A stretch of DNA of 64,000 bases from contig JAJGOT010000240.1 of the NCBI GenBank assembly GCA_022457155.1, positions 1,030,001 to 1,094,000 of the forward strand, written 5' to 3'. Positions 1 through 13,198 of this stretch are shown in pieces. The DNA comes from Cladopsammia gracilis (Eukaryota > Cnidaria > Anthozoa > Scleractinia > Dendrophylliidae). The number at the start of each line of letters is the position of its first letter. The first letter of the stretch is position 1. Both the position numbers and the translations under genes were made by a program. The notes beneath the pieces are model-generated. The model saw only the letters and a program-made list of their open reading frames with translations. It was not told where the DNA came from and searched no databases.

Positions 1-400
1 CTGTATAAAGTGGGCACCTCTCTAAGGCAGGAGCCTCTAAGGTGGACATCTCTCTAAGATGGACACCTCTCTAAGGTGGACACCTCTCTAAGGCGGACAC
101 CTCTCTAAGGCAGACACCTCTCTAAGGGGGACACCCCTCTGAAGGGGGACACCTCTCTAGGGCTGCCACCTCTCTAAGGCGGACACCTCTCTAAGGTGGA
201 CACCTCTCTAAGGCAGACACCTCTCTAAGGGGGACACCCCTCTGAAGGGGGGCACCTCTCTAAGGCAGTCACCTTTCTAAGGCAGACACCTCTCCATGGC
301 GGGCACCTCAATAAAGGCGGGCGCCTCTAAGGTGGACACCTCTGAAGGGGGACACCTCTCTAAGGCGGGTACCTCTCCAAGGCGGGCACCTAGGATAGGA
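1..400. repeat. Minisatellite, about 18-19 bp unit
   Basis: Tandem variants of GGACACCTCTCTAAGGC run from the left edge to about 390, with G/C-rich variants (GGGGGACACCCCTCTGAAG). A short TAGGA pentanucleotide run follows at about 391-416, and a stray unit sits near 525-560. The array probably continues left of the window. Bases 561-1016 hold only intron sequence of RASGRF with nothing recognisable. Confidence 0.9.
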
Positions 401-1016
401 TAGGATAGGATAGGATAACTTTATTTAGACACGGTAAACTCATCAGTCACAACTATAAATACCTAAATATATACAGAATTATTATAAAATATTTAATAGC
501 TAGAACTACAATTAGTAAATAATATGTCTAAGGCAGGCACCTCTCTCCCTCTAAAGCGGACAATTAGAGTTGTTCCCGAGGGTATTCGGCTTAGACAGAG
601 TTTATTGTTCTGCCAGGTTTCTTGACCACTTTTAAAAAAAACGAATTTATCCATTGAACAATGGCTCTTGTAATTGATTTGTAATTTTTACGTAACTTGT
701 TTTGAGATAAACTGACCCGAATTGCCCCTTAGAACTAAAAAACAGGGTTTTGTATTTGGTTGGAGTGCCTATGATTAGTGCTGAAACGTTAACAACCTAA
801 TCTGTCGTCTGAAACTCGTGAAAATTACCCGTACTTTTCGGGGTGATACGACTATCGAACTGATTAATCCCAATCGTTAGCTAGAAGGGAAGCTTTACCC
901 GCCAGTGTGAATTTTTGTAACAAAGATTGCTTTTCTCTATGGCCTTGCATTATTTTTTGTGGTTAATTATTACTAATGTATTATTTACTAATTATTACTG
1001 ATGTATTTGTTTCCAG

Positions 1017-1699
1017 ATTCCCGCATACATCATCACCCTCCATGACCTTCTCGCCCTCACTCCTCATGATCACGTGGAAAGAAACGCTTTGGAGTATGCG
1101 CAGAGTGTCCTTGAGGATCTTTCCACGGTGATGGGCTCTATATTTTAATTGAATTTATTTAAAAGTAACATCTATTTTCATGAACAGACTGATTTTAAAC
1201 AGTGCACAGTGTAGCTTCATGTTGCGGAATGTAACAGCAGCAATTCCCTTCCCATTTAAACGAAAAATTCTTTTTGCTGCTACAGAATTCTATCCCTGCA
1301 ACAGACCACATAAATTCAAAATGATTTTAAAATATCATGCTTCAAGTTACGGGAGACTAATTTTCATTTCGCCTTCTGTGCATTCTTCATGCGACCTGTC
1401 CCCACGACAAAATAAAAATAAACCAATGGGAGAGGCCGGCATCTTGTATTTGAAAACTACTTCCCAGGCAGCCTTGTAAAATTGCTGGGCTTTTAACAGA
1501 TCTGTTGGAAGTCATAGCTGTAACTCTGAAGTCCGGCTGCAGGATTATTCCCCTTATAGTTGTGTTTGTTGCTGCCTGCAGGTAATGCATGACGAGGTCA
1601 GCGAGACTGAGAACATTCGTAAAAATCTGTCCATTGAGCGACAGATAGTCGAAGGCTGCGAGATGTTACTGGATGTCAACCAGATTTTTATCAGACAAG
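1017..1699 (+). CDS. RASGRF: RASGRF exons: C-terminal DH (RhoGEF) helices
   Basis: Two exons, 1017-1127 (phase 0 to 0) and 1582-1699 (phase 0 to 1), encode the last helices of the DH domain. Visible landmarks are [20 protein letters not shown], then [15 protein letters not shown], which are almost residue for residue those of vertebrate Ras-GRF. This domain acts on Rac-type GTPases in the family. The first exon begins after a pyrimidine-rich acceptor ending at 1016 and cannot be the true start, since the DH domain is cut in the middle. Confidence 0.93.
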
Positions 1700-4600
1700 G
1701 TTCATAGTTCATGTATTTGTTATCAGCTATAAAGTGAATTAAGTGAATATACTATTATGCTGATGCAGTCACTGAGGACTTGGCCAGCAAGTTGTTCTTG
1801 ATTTTTTGTTCTGGTCCATAAAGGTCGTGCAGTTCTGTAAGCTGTTGTCCCGCGCTTATTACGATCTACTTGTTATTTCAGGCATTATTTAAGATGCAGG
1901 TCTGGTCATCAGACTTGAGTTGAAACAGAAAGGCGCACGAAAAATGGTTTTGTCAACTAAGTTTATAAGGTTAATTGACCACCGTAAAGAGATTAAAAAA
2001 CTCAGACGTTTCGAGTGCTAGCCTTTCGTCGGAGAAAATCACTCTGATCCGATTCGCTCTGAAGAAGAGCTGATTCTCGAAACGTGGAAAAACAGCTCAT
2101 TGTTATAGTCAAGTAGAGGTGGAAAACATGGTTCACTTCTACTTCTTTTGTTATTTCAGGGAATCTTATTCAAGTCACAGAAAGTCGTAAAGGTAAAACA
2201 TTTGGTGGCTTGTCGCTAAAGCCAGCTGACGGACGAAAAGAGATTGTGCGTCAGTGCTTTTTGTTTTCAGGCTACCTTTTGCTTACTACGAGATCATCAA
2301 GCGGCCGCCTGCACCTGTCCAAGGTAATATAACACAGATATGCCAAGTAAGGGTTATTTTTAGGCAATGAGAGGATATGTACTTTCTTCGTCTGGTTAGC
2401 TCAGTTGATAGAGCACCAGTCTGCAGAGCGGGAAGTCGCGGGTTCCAATCCCGGCCAGACCAACACTCAGGGTTTTAAAATAACTGAGGATGAAGGTGCT
2501 GCCTTTGTTATGACATCGGCAAATGGTTAGACCTTCACGTGGCTCGAATGACCACGTAGAAATGGCGGTCCCGTCTCCGTTGGGGACGTAAAAGAACCAC
2601 TGAGGACGTAACAAAACCCTGACTGTGACCACCCTCAGTGACATACATTGTTCATGGGTGGGGTGGGGGAGATGAGATCAACAATGGACTGATAGCAGCT
2701 GCCTGAGGCGCCTTCATAAGCTGACGTCCGATCTCATTCTCATAAGTGTAAGTAAAGCGCCATGAGACATGTGTGATATCTGCGCTATATTTTCGTCTGA
2801 GGTGAATAATCACATATCCACCAAGTGTTTAAAAATAACCGGCTTATTTTCCACGTGGGCGACTTTGACATACGGATGATTGTTTATCAAATGTGCTCTT
2901 CACATGCCAGAAAAAAATGATACAGATTGCGAAAGTGCCCATTGAGACGCAGTACACAGTATACAGTGGATTTGCTCCAAGTCGTTTGGTCCGCTGGTTT
3001 AGCACGTATTGCCATAAAACGCGAATCGTCAAATAAGAGACAATCTTAGTGATCTGCCATGATTATTACTGAGTATCTATTAAAGTTTTAACGGAATCGA
3101 CTGACAAACGGGCAGAATATATAGCTTTTTAAAGTAAGACCCCTAGCAAAATGTATTTATGTATGGCAAATATCACCCGCAACCTTAAAAAGCCCGGCTT
3201 TCATATGTCGGGAATCCCAGATGATCGGGGATTTTGCTGTTTCCCGACCGTCCCAGATTTTGCCGATATGTCGGGAAGTTCGCCGATCATCGCAGAAATC
3301 TGGGACGCGTCTGGAAAATAGAAACGCTCCCGATTTTCCCGATTTGCCGCCGACCATCCCATCCCATCCCATAAGTCGGCAACGCTTTCATTTAGCACCT
3401 TTAACGAAATAGCTATATTCATACACTTGCATGCTTGTTTGTGATTGGCCAAGTAGCTCCGGATATGAAATAAAAAATAACAAGCTCCCAGTTGGTTATA
3501 ATTATTTCATATCCGTTAATTGTTTTATTAAAAACCTAACAACCACGAATCATTATGAATGAAAAAGAGAAAAAAAAAATTCAGACCTCCCGATCTGGAT
3601 AAAACGAACGAGCACAATTTTTTGAAAATGTCTTCTTTTCTTTTCCCAGAATGGTGCGTACATCTCTCTTGCTGACGCCACATTAATCGAGGATTGCTTT
3701 CAAGAGGGTAAATAATCCCACTGCAGGTGTAAACCGCCAGAATATAATATAACACTGATTAAATTAACATGACACTTTTTCAAAACATTTCAATTTTTGA
3801 ATTCATTTGTTTTGTTTTAACACTTTTTAATGCTGATTATTGAAAGCGTATTCTTCGTCGAGTTGCGTCTGTTAACTGTTTAACTTCCAAGAGCGCCAAA
3901 GATCAAAATTAAAGAAAAATCGAAAATTTATTTTTGTTGAATATCGAAAAACAAATGGTACCATGCAAAAGTACTGGCGAAGAGGTTTCATTTGAATGGT
4001 CACACCACAGGTTTCGTCGACAGACGCAAAAGTCAAAACTATCTATATGTCTTTATAATTGACTCTGGTAGGTCAAGCAGCATGTACACTGTGGTTTCTT
4101 ATTGCAACGTACACTGTTCTATTTTCATTCAAAACAGTATAACAATTTTATGATGAAAAATTATATTTCATGCACAGTTCACATATATGATTCAGGGCTC
4201 GAATTTTACACTGGCAAACTCGCAAAATGCGAGTGGTTTTTGGAAGATGCGACAAAAAAATATTTGTGGTGTTTTGTGTTAGCCTCTTGCCAGCGGCTGT
4301 ACACGGAAGCTGTGCACACTTTATTTACGCGTTCACATTTTGTTGGAATCAGCAACGTGACAGAAGAGAATGAATTTCACGCTTTGTGAGTCGCTTTTGT
4401 TTTAGATGTCTAAAATAACTACTTTTTTCAAGAGGCCCTCGACCTCTTTAGACTACCGGTAACGTGACCGACGATGACAACGCCGTCTTGCCCGACAATC
4501 CCGAGCCACCAAAAAACAACAGGACAACAGCAAAGAAGACCACAAAATTAACAGTATACTGTTTAATTATTTTTATTTATTTTCAGAGTCATCAAAGGCA

Positions 4601-7600
4601 AAAATGACTGCAAAAAACTAGCTATTGACCTTACTAGTTTTGCTAGTAGAAAAAAATGTTACTAGCAAAACTTTGCTAGTGGCCAAATAAATTAAGTTCG
4701 ACCCCTGTGATTATCTCATATATTCACATTCGATAATTAAGAATTGGTTATGATTAGCGTGCGCCTACCGAGTTTTATTACACGACTAAGACTATTTTAG
4801 TGCCGGTCCAATATTCTCTAAGTATTGGACCGGGCATTGTCCCGAATGAACCTGCGCGATCCTCCCGCCGGCAGGAGTCGTGTAATAAATCTCTTATTAA
4901 CCAAGCTTATTCGGGACCGTACTGGGAGAATATCGGCCCTCGGTCTTTTCTGTACGGACCTCGCCGGCTGCGCTCGGTCCGTACTATCAAGACCTCGGGC
5001 CGATATTCTCCCAGTACGGCCCTCGCGCTTGGTCAGTAAGATATATTTATAATTCAACGCATCGATAAAATGGTTATAGCGGAGCTCTCGCGGGTCTACA
5101 TCTGACGTATATCCAGCGATAGCGGTAAATTTCGCATTTTGAAGGAAAGTGAAAATGACCGCTGCCTTAATTTCGTATCTATGGGGGAAAAATTGCGTGA
5201 ACTATTGCATAATAAAACAAACAGGAAAAGAAAGAAAAACGAGAAGAAAAGAAAAAGGGAAAACTATTGATCACATAATTGGACAAAAAAGGCGCGAAAT
5301 GTGCGCGTTGTGTCGCAGTGTTTCTTGGCGAAGCTGAAAGAAAGTTGACAAAGCTGGTTCAAAGCACTAACCGCTCGACTTGCCGTGAATGAAGGAGCAC
5401 ATGCACAATTTTCGGAAAATGCTTTATAGTAACGTTATAGACTTGATACGTCCCAGAAAAGTTTCTGATCTTTGTTTTAAGCAGATTGAGGTTAAACGAT
5501 CTCGCCATTACGACTGTAGGAACTAAAACGAGCAATTTTGTAAACAACAGCGATCGATTCTGACAGTTCGTACTTCGAAGTTTGAAAATTTGGTTCTGAT
5601 AAAAGGAACTAAAAAGCCACATCAACTACTGGTAACGATGCTTTAAACGTTTATTGCGTCCTTTAGCTGTGAATTTTGGTGAGACATCGGCTAAGTATCC
5701 GGCGTTGTTATATAGCTGGAGTTTTTGTCAATACAACGCGCGCGTTGATTGGTTGATTCATTGTCACATGACATCTAACAAACAAACTGTTTCCCGCCAA
5801 TTGTGCCAGGCGGGCAACATTTGCGAAAGCGGGCAACAATTTTGACGTCAGAGGGTAACATTGCACTTTTGCCCGCTAGCGCACGTGATCAGACCGTGAC
5901 GAAAGGTGGCATAATTATGATGGATCGAGTGCTCGGCGCGTTTTTCAAACTGTCTTGTGTTGTGTTTTTTTGTGTGTTGCTATATAACAAATCACTTAAT
6001 GACTGATCCCTCGGGAAACAGTGAATTTTGTTTCCCTCGAATCTCGAGATTCTCGGGAAACAAAATTCACTGTTTCCCTCGGAACCAGTCATTAAGTGTT
6101 TAATATGGCACTCGCTTTCGCACCGTAACTGTTAAGTGGATGCACGCGGGAAGTTTGGAGAGCACGAGCGAAGCGTAAGACTGAGTTGCTCGAGATAGTG
6201 GCCGAGAGCAACCGTATCTTCACGAGTGCCCTTACCTTCAAAATGTAAAATTTACCACCATCGCTGGATATACGTCATGTAGACCCACCGATATATCGAG
6301 AGCTTTTTTAATATGACCATATTTGGGCAGTGTATCAATGCGTTGAATTATAAAACTCGATAAACGCACAGCTAAAGGCATGAACCAATTCTCTTATAAC
6401 ATAGCGACATGGAAAAATATTGATCACATGTCCGAACGAAAAAAGGCACGAAAAATGTTGCCGTGTGTCGTAGTTCACTTTGGCAAAGCTGTTAAACCGC
6501 TCGATCTGGAGAAAACGAACAAGCACAAATTTTCTGAAAATGTCTTCTCATAAACATTGTTTGAAGCGGATTGGAACCGAAGATCTCACCATTACGGCTG
6601 AAGCACCACAGGCTGTTACATGTTATGTGCAAGTTTTGTGGAACTTAGTGGAGACATAATTTATGAACTGAAACAAAGACTCGCTGTGCGGATCAAAAGC
6701 GGAACAGCTTATGCTTTCAACCTTATTACTGTTTTTCCTTCTCTTCTTTAATTATACGCCGTTAGTATCCAAATGGTGTATTTTTTGCATCACAGTTGAC
6801 GCAGAGAGTGTCTTGTATGGCTCACGAGGAAACCAAGAAATCGATGTAGATGAACTGACTTTTAAGCTGGTCGTGCGATCACGAGACAAAAGTGATGTTA
6901 CTGTACCCCCGTACACTGTGACGCTAATGGCGCCTTCAGCTCAGGAGAAGGCCGCTTGGACTTCAGACATTAGTCAGGTACTTAATTAATATTTAAAGTA
7001 AAAGTAATTCAAAACGATTCAGTTTCTTCACATAGCACAAAAGACTGATATAAATTCAGTGTTCTCCTTATCAGGCAGTAACCGGTAAAATTTACTGCTT
7101 GTAGCAACGCTTGTTACCGCCTAGAACCACATACTAAGGCCTGAAAAATCCAACAGATTTGAATTGTGACCAGATTTAAGAGGAAGTTTAGATTTATATG
7201 GTTGATATAGTGTCTCTGTACGTTAGTATGCGTGTATGTATATACGTATGAATGTACTAAGCTGGATTTCCACTATCACGTAATTTTTACGTGTCTCTAA
7301 TTTTATTTACGCAAGTAAGACACGATGTATGAACAGCTTGCGTAAAATTAAAAAGTTGAGCACGGTTGAACTTTTTACGTTTACGTAATCTGTTCATACA
7401 TCGTCTATACTGATGTTATTTACGCAAGTAAAACGAACGTAAAAATTACGCGACAGTGGAAATCAGCTTTAGTCTTATAGCGCGTTTGTGAGTCATTAGT
7501 CCTATCTTCTTGACGTTTCCCATACATAAGGTGTTAGTCTTATCTTCTCGATGTTTCTCCGTACTTTGGTACGTTCGTAAGGTACGACAGACGTTTTGTC

Positions 7601-10600
7601 TGCTCGACTTTTCTCTGTACTAAACACTGGTCTTGTCACCCGTAAAAACTACGCTGCAACTTTTTATCATTTTTTATAGCTTTCAATGTCTTGAACTGTC
7701 GTTCAATAGAAATTTTAGCAACTTATGAGTACAAATACCATTCCAGGTAGTCTGAATCGTAGATATTTAAAAACATTCAAGATAGAGGCTAAAAATTTCA
7801 GCCGTGTTCACATCAACACTCAAACATGTTAGAGTGAACATGTTTCAACGAAACACGTTTCCGGTTAACATGTTTTGCACAATAGACACTTTTGTGGTGC
7901 GCGAGCGCGGAGCGCAAGGCATGCTAGCGAGGAGCTGAAAACCCATATGATCTAAGAGTCGTGCCAGGCGTGTCAACAAATACACCTTACATGCACTTTT
8001 GCCGCTAAAAATTTACACTTTGATAGCATGCAGGGCTGAATTTAGTGTTTGGTCGTCATTTTGGTTTTATGTCGGGGGCTGGGAAGAGTGAAAGGCGTGT
8101 TGCTCGCATCTTTTGACTCGCCTCAGACGTCCGCGGTTAAACTCAGCGCTCGTTCGCCGCCAACCCCCCACCCCCAACACCCCCCAACACCCCCCAACAC
8201 CCCCCTCCCTTCGACCTCCTCCCACCCCCCCCCCCCCCCCCCCAATACGCCGGGCGTTAGTAATGCCTGCGAAAGTGTCTGTTCGTCGTCTGTGAATTTT
8301 GGGGGGCGTGTGTTGGCGTAAGAGACGTAACAATAGCGTGTCTTCAGGCGCTATTTTTTCGTTCCTCGCGTGTCTCGTGCTGCGCACTCGCGCCCCCAAA
8401 CTCGATCATGATTCGCGCAGTGTGCCGCCTGCTATGAATACCTTGCATAGTAAAACATTGTTTCATTCGTGATCAGACTAAACATGTTTCTTCCTAGTGT
8501 GAACACAGCATTAGTTTAACTAAACATGTTTCTTCCTAGTGTGAACACAGCATTAGTTTAACTAAACATGTTTAATTGTTGGCGTAAACGGGGTATAATA
8601 TTGATTCGACATATTGAATAAACGCTGTAGGCTTATTAGCGACAGTGAATTGTTCTTTATTCCAATGCACACACCAACGCACAAGCGAGATACTATTGCG
8701 AAACCTTGTGTATTAATATCGGACACGGCACAAATGACGTCAAAACACGCCGACACCAAACGAAAAAGTGGCTCGTGATAACGAGTGGCTGTCGACTGAT
8801 ATTTTGCCACGTTTGCTCTCCTTTGTGATCTGTAACTGATCGGTGCATAAAAACATAGAATTCATTTGAGAAACAAATGGCAGAAATCAGTTTAAACCCT
8901 CAGAGTAAAATCAGAGTAAAAAACTAATCAGCGCCGAAAAAAGATGGTGAGAACTTCATTGGAATATCTAATTTTGTACATAGATATTTATGTTATATGA
9001 TATTTTTAGTATTACCACAAGTTAATTTATCAGTTGGTGAATGTACTTTTGGTAAAATCTAAAGTTTACTTCGCAAATTCAAACTCGTGTCTATTGATTT
9101 CGTTTGAAGATTTAAAATTTACATGTAAGCATTTGAATTCGCTAGCTTAGTGTGAATATGCAAAGGACTGGTACATACATGCATACATTGAATTTGTTTC
9201 TGCTCGAATTTACAGAGTAGCTTTGATTGTTTTTCTGTTTTGAAGAAATGTTAAACTTGAAAACAGAACAACCAACCTAGTTTTATGGTGAACTGCTATT
9301 TTTTATTTTAACCAATTTAAACTTTGTCGAAACCTGCCGCCCATCAGTGCGTGGTAATATAATTGCAGTACCACTGTGCGCGATATTTTAACATTGGAAA
9401 ATCGTCCTCAGACTCCGATGAAAACAATGACCTGTCTTACTTTTTTATTCTGGTTTTGCGCACGGTTGATTTGTTTGCCTATAGGAAGAATATTTCGATT
9501 TGGCTGGATTTGAAGTTATATAATAGCTCCTCGTGTTACGCGACAAAACAATGAATAGTGAATCTTTTTGGTGGTTGCTAAGGAACCAGTGGTGCTAAAT
9601 AACCATTCCCAGAGTATTAGAACGTCCGGTTGACCAGGTGCAGTCAGCTGGCGTGCATAAATTAGCTTTTTTTTACTGAACCGTACATTTAGCAGGAAGT
9701 CGACTCGCTTCAGTTCACTGCTCTGTTGAATGTTAACGCAGTTTAGTGTAGTTTAGTGCAATTTGGTAATAATTATTACAATTTAAAACGGTGAATGTAG
9801 GGCTCAAGGAAAAAAGGTACATTTGGTTGATATCTGAATTTTGTCGTTACGTTTATGTCTGTTATACTATATCAGCGAGGGTGTCAGGTTTGTGTTGTAG
9901 TGCTTGCTTCACTCTTTCCCTCCATCTTATCCAAAATTCATTTTAGCTCTGTCACTTATTGCTATGAAGGGAATTGTTTAATTAAACAGCATAACGCAAG
10001 CCTTAAAGAAATCATTAATTCAGCGTTAAACTGACACGCAGGAATAATGGAATTAATGACCTCTGCTGAAATATCTGCTTGGTGTTGTGTTTGTTTCTCA
10101 GTGTATTGAGAATCTTGCAATGATATCAGAAGATGATACTGTGTCCGTTTCCTCGAGGCAAAGTTTGGCGAGTGTTAGGTAAGTTTTGTTTCCTAACTTC
10201 TGTCAGATGAAATTTGAGCTAACTCTAACACCTGCGGGTGAAGTAGGTTTGGTTACAATCTAAACTGTTTTTTTTTTACGTGGATTTGTGACAAGCTGAA
10301 TGTGCTATAGAGTGTTTTCACATGACGTCATAAAAATTAAAAAATCTAAAGTATACATCCTACAAAGCTGTTTCTAACATGGTATGTGGATACCAGTGTT
10401 ATAATCTTTCACAAAAAGTTTCAGGTTTTAACGATGTTTCGTTTTCGATTTATAAAGGTTGTAAATGTTTCACGCAATTCGTCACGTTATTTCAGATAAG
10501 CCATGAAAATAAACAAAATTGAACTAGTTGAAAGTTATTTAATGAATTATAGATGCTTATAAGCCGATTTCATGCCTCTTATAGTGAATATAATATTTTG

Positions 10601-13159
10601 TGATGAGATTTTTAATGTTATTTTGGTGTTTAAATTTTTGGCTGCCATTTTGGTGTCCCTTAGTGGGACACCAAGATGGACGCTCCATACATTTCTTTCT
10701 AAAAATGTCTATACTCATTTGCCTATAACTCTTGAATGAAATGCTCTTGCGCTTCCAAATTTCGCCCAGATGTGTAGTTTTAAACTCTCTACAATTCTAT
10801 AAACATTTTAGAATCGAAAATTGCTTCTGAATTTTGATATGACGTCAGTGAAAACACTCTATTATAACCTTTCTTTTCTGATGCCAAAACAATTGGTCTG
10901 TTTGCGCATAGTTATTAAAGTACAATGGTTATGAAACGTGAGAAATGTCTTTGTTCGATGTCTTTGTTATCCTTGACCGTGCACAACACAATAGATGGTG
11001 AACTTTTGTTCGAGCAACTGACCAATGGAAATGGTTCACAAATAGTTCACCTTATGTCCCGAGTTGTTGGGTCCTCCCGAAAAATAGTCATCTGGTAGTG
11101 GTACAGATTTATTCATATTAATAAGCTAAATTTAGTTGAGTGTTAAGATTTTAAGTTAAATTTGGGAAAGCACGTGAAATAAGCAATGCGACTTGTAATT
11201 TTAAATTATCATTTACTATTTTGTCATTTGTTTTTATTTTATTTTAGTTTTTATTTATAGTTGATGTGATATCTTACAAGATTTTATCAACTCAATAAAT
11301 GTAGATGTAGATGTAGAAAAAGACTAGCGGTCTAAGAATAAAAACTACTAAATCGTATTCTATATTGATCAGTCTTGTAGCGCAATGTTTCATTGCAATC
11401 GGTTGCTTTATCCCAATATCGTAAGTGAAGGGCATGTTGGTCATTTTCACGAGATCCCAAACTGGGAGCAATCTCCAATGGTCAACAAGCTAACCACGTA
11501 ATTTTAATGTTAGCAGTAAGATGCATCTAATAAGCTTACACAAAATATATATTTTTTATTATTATTATAATTTTTTTTTTTGGGGGGGGGGGGGGCGGGG
11601 AGGTGGGGTGCAACTAAATAGTTTTTAAGTAAAGGCGGCGAAATACGAGATACAAAAACCCTCAACTTGTCGCGCAACATTGTTTCGTTGCAAGTTTTGG
11701 TCGATGTTTCCCGTTTTTCACCGTGCGTGATCAATTTGTTGCGCAACAAAAACATTTGTTGCAGGTTGAAAAAATTTTTTGCGAAAAGTAGAGCGCGGGT
11801 CAGCTTGTCACGCAACAATGTTGCGCGACAAGTTGAGGGTTTTTGTATCTCGTATTTCGCCGCCTTAAGAAGGAAATCTACGCACCTGACTCAACGATTT
11901 TTACAAATTCTGGCGATTTCATCAAAATTCGGTAATTGTAAAAGGTGGTTCAATTTTAATGAAACAGCAAGAAAGAGTCAGTAAATGTTCAGCTAAGCAT
12001 CATCCTACCATTCATCCTAGAATTATCGGGAAAAAAAGCGTTTTGAAGCACATTTCATGAGGTTTGTAATTAGTAGGTTTTCTGGCTTACTTCATGTTCA
12101 GTGCAAAAAACAAACAATGGGACACTTCTCTCTACAATAACTCTGAATGGAACTTTAGGAAGGAGAGGAGAGGTGCACGTCTTGATAAACCAATATTGTG
12201 CCTCTTAAGTTACGTCAATATAACAAAAGACTTGTCAATTTTTTAGTAAAAAAAGTAAAGGAAAACTTATAAACGGAATAACTCGGTAAATTGTCAAAGA
12301 GATGATGTTTCATTAGTATTGAAGAAGGTACCAGCGTAAAAGTGCTTTTCTAAACATCTTTTTAGATGGTTTGTCTCTAATTAATTGTGGAATACTATTC
12401 CAAAAAAATCTTCCAGTTACGCTCGGGCAGAATCTCCTGAGATTAGTTCGAAATGAGGGTATGACTACTTGATTAGATGATGCACTGCGGGTATTGTAGT
12501 TATGTAGCTCAGATACTAATGAAACAGCTATATTAGGAAACTTTTCATTGTGGAAATAATCATAAAAAAGCATACATGTGTTCAGTTTAACAATATCAGG
12601 AAATTTCAAAAGGCTTAGTGATACGTAGTGAGAAGTTAGTGATTCCATTGAAGGAACATTATTTATAACTTTGTTTTGTAATTTTACGATTTGAGACAGT
12701 GGAACATTATAATTATTTCCCCATAGTGTACGAGCAAAAGTAAGGTAAGGATATATAAAAGAATAATACAAACTAATAAGTGTTGCTTTAGAGACAATGT
12801 TTTTTACTTAACCATTATATTTATATTTTTGCTAATTTTGCCACAAATGTAGTCAATATGGTCACGCCAAGTAAGGTGACAATCTATATACACACCAAGG
12901 TATTTGACGCAAGAAGACTTCTCTAAATGAACATTTGCTACACTTAATGGTGAATACAAATTGTAATTTTCCTTTTGACGAGGCATAAAAATAAGATACT
13001 TAATTTTTGTCAAATTAAGGTAATTTTGTCAAATTTGTGCATGTTACATATTTTAATTGTATATACATTATTATTATTATTTCTTATTTGTAAATAATTT
13101 TAATTTTGTGTCCCCAATTAGTTGTGAAAACTAAATACATTGACACAGTAATAAAGCTT

Positions 13160-13198
<39 letters not shown>

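Noticed and set aside
1..400. CRISPR-like array or telomeric repeat
   Set aside because: Units are directly adjacent without unique spacers, in eukaryotic DNA, and the unit is not a telomere motif.
2390..2462. Stand-alone tRNA-Cys gene
   Set aside because: Mismatched anticodon and T stems and continuation into a body repeated elsewhere point to a SINE head.
4800..5057. Overlapping frames on both strands
   Set aside because: They span a palindromic foldback element; similar reading on both strands is due to the inverted repeat.
8067..8399. Gly/Arg-rich minus-strand frame and Pro-rich plus frames
   Set aside because: Compositional product of a C-rich tract in a repeat.
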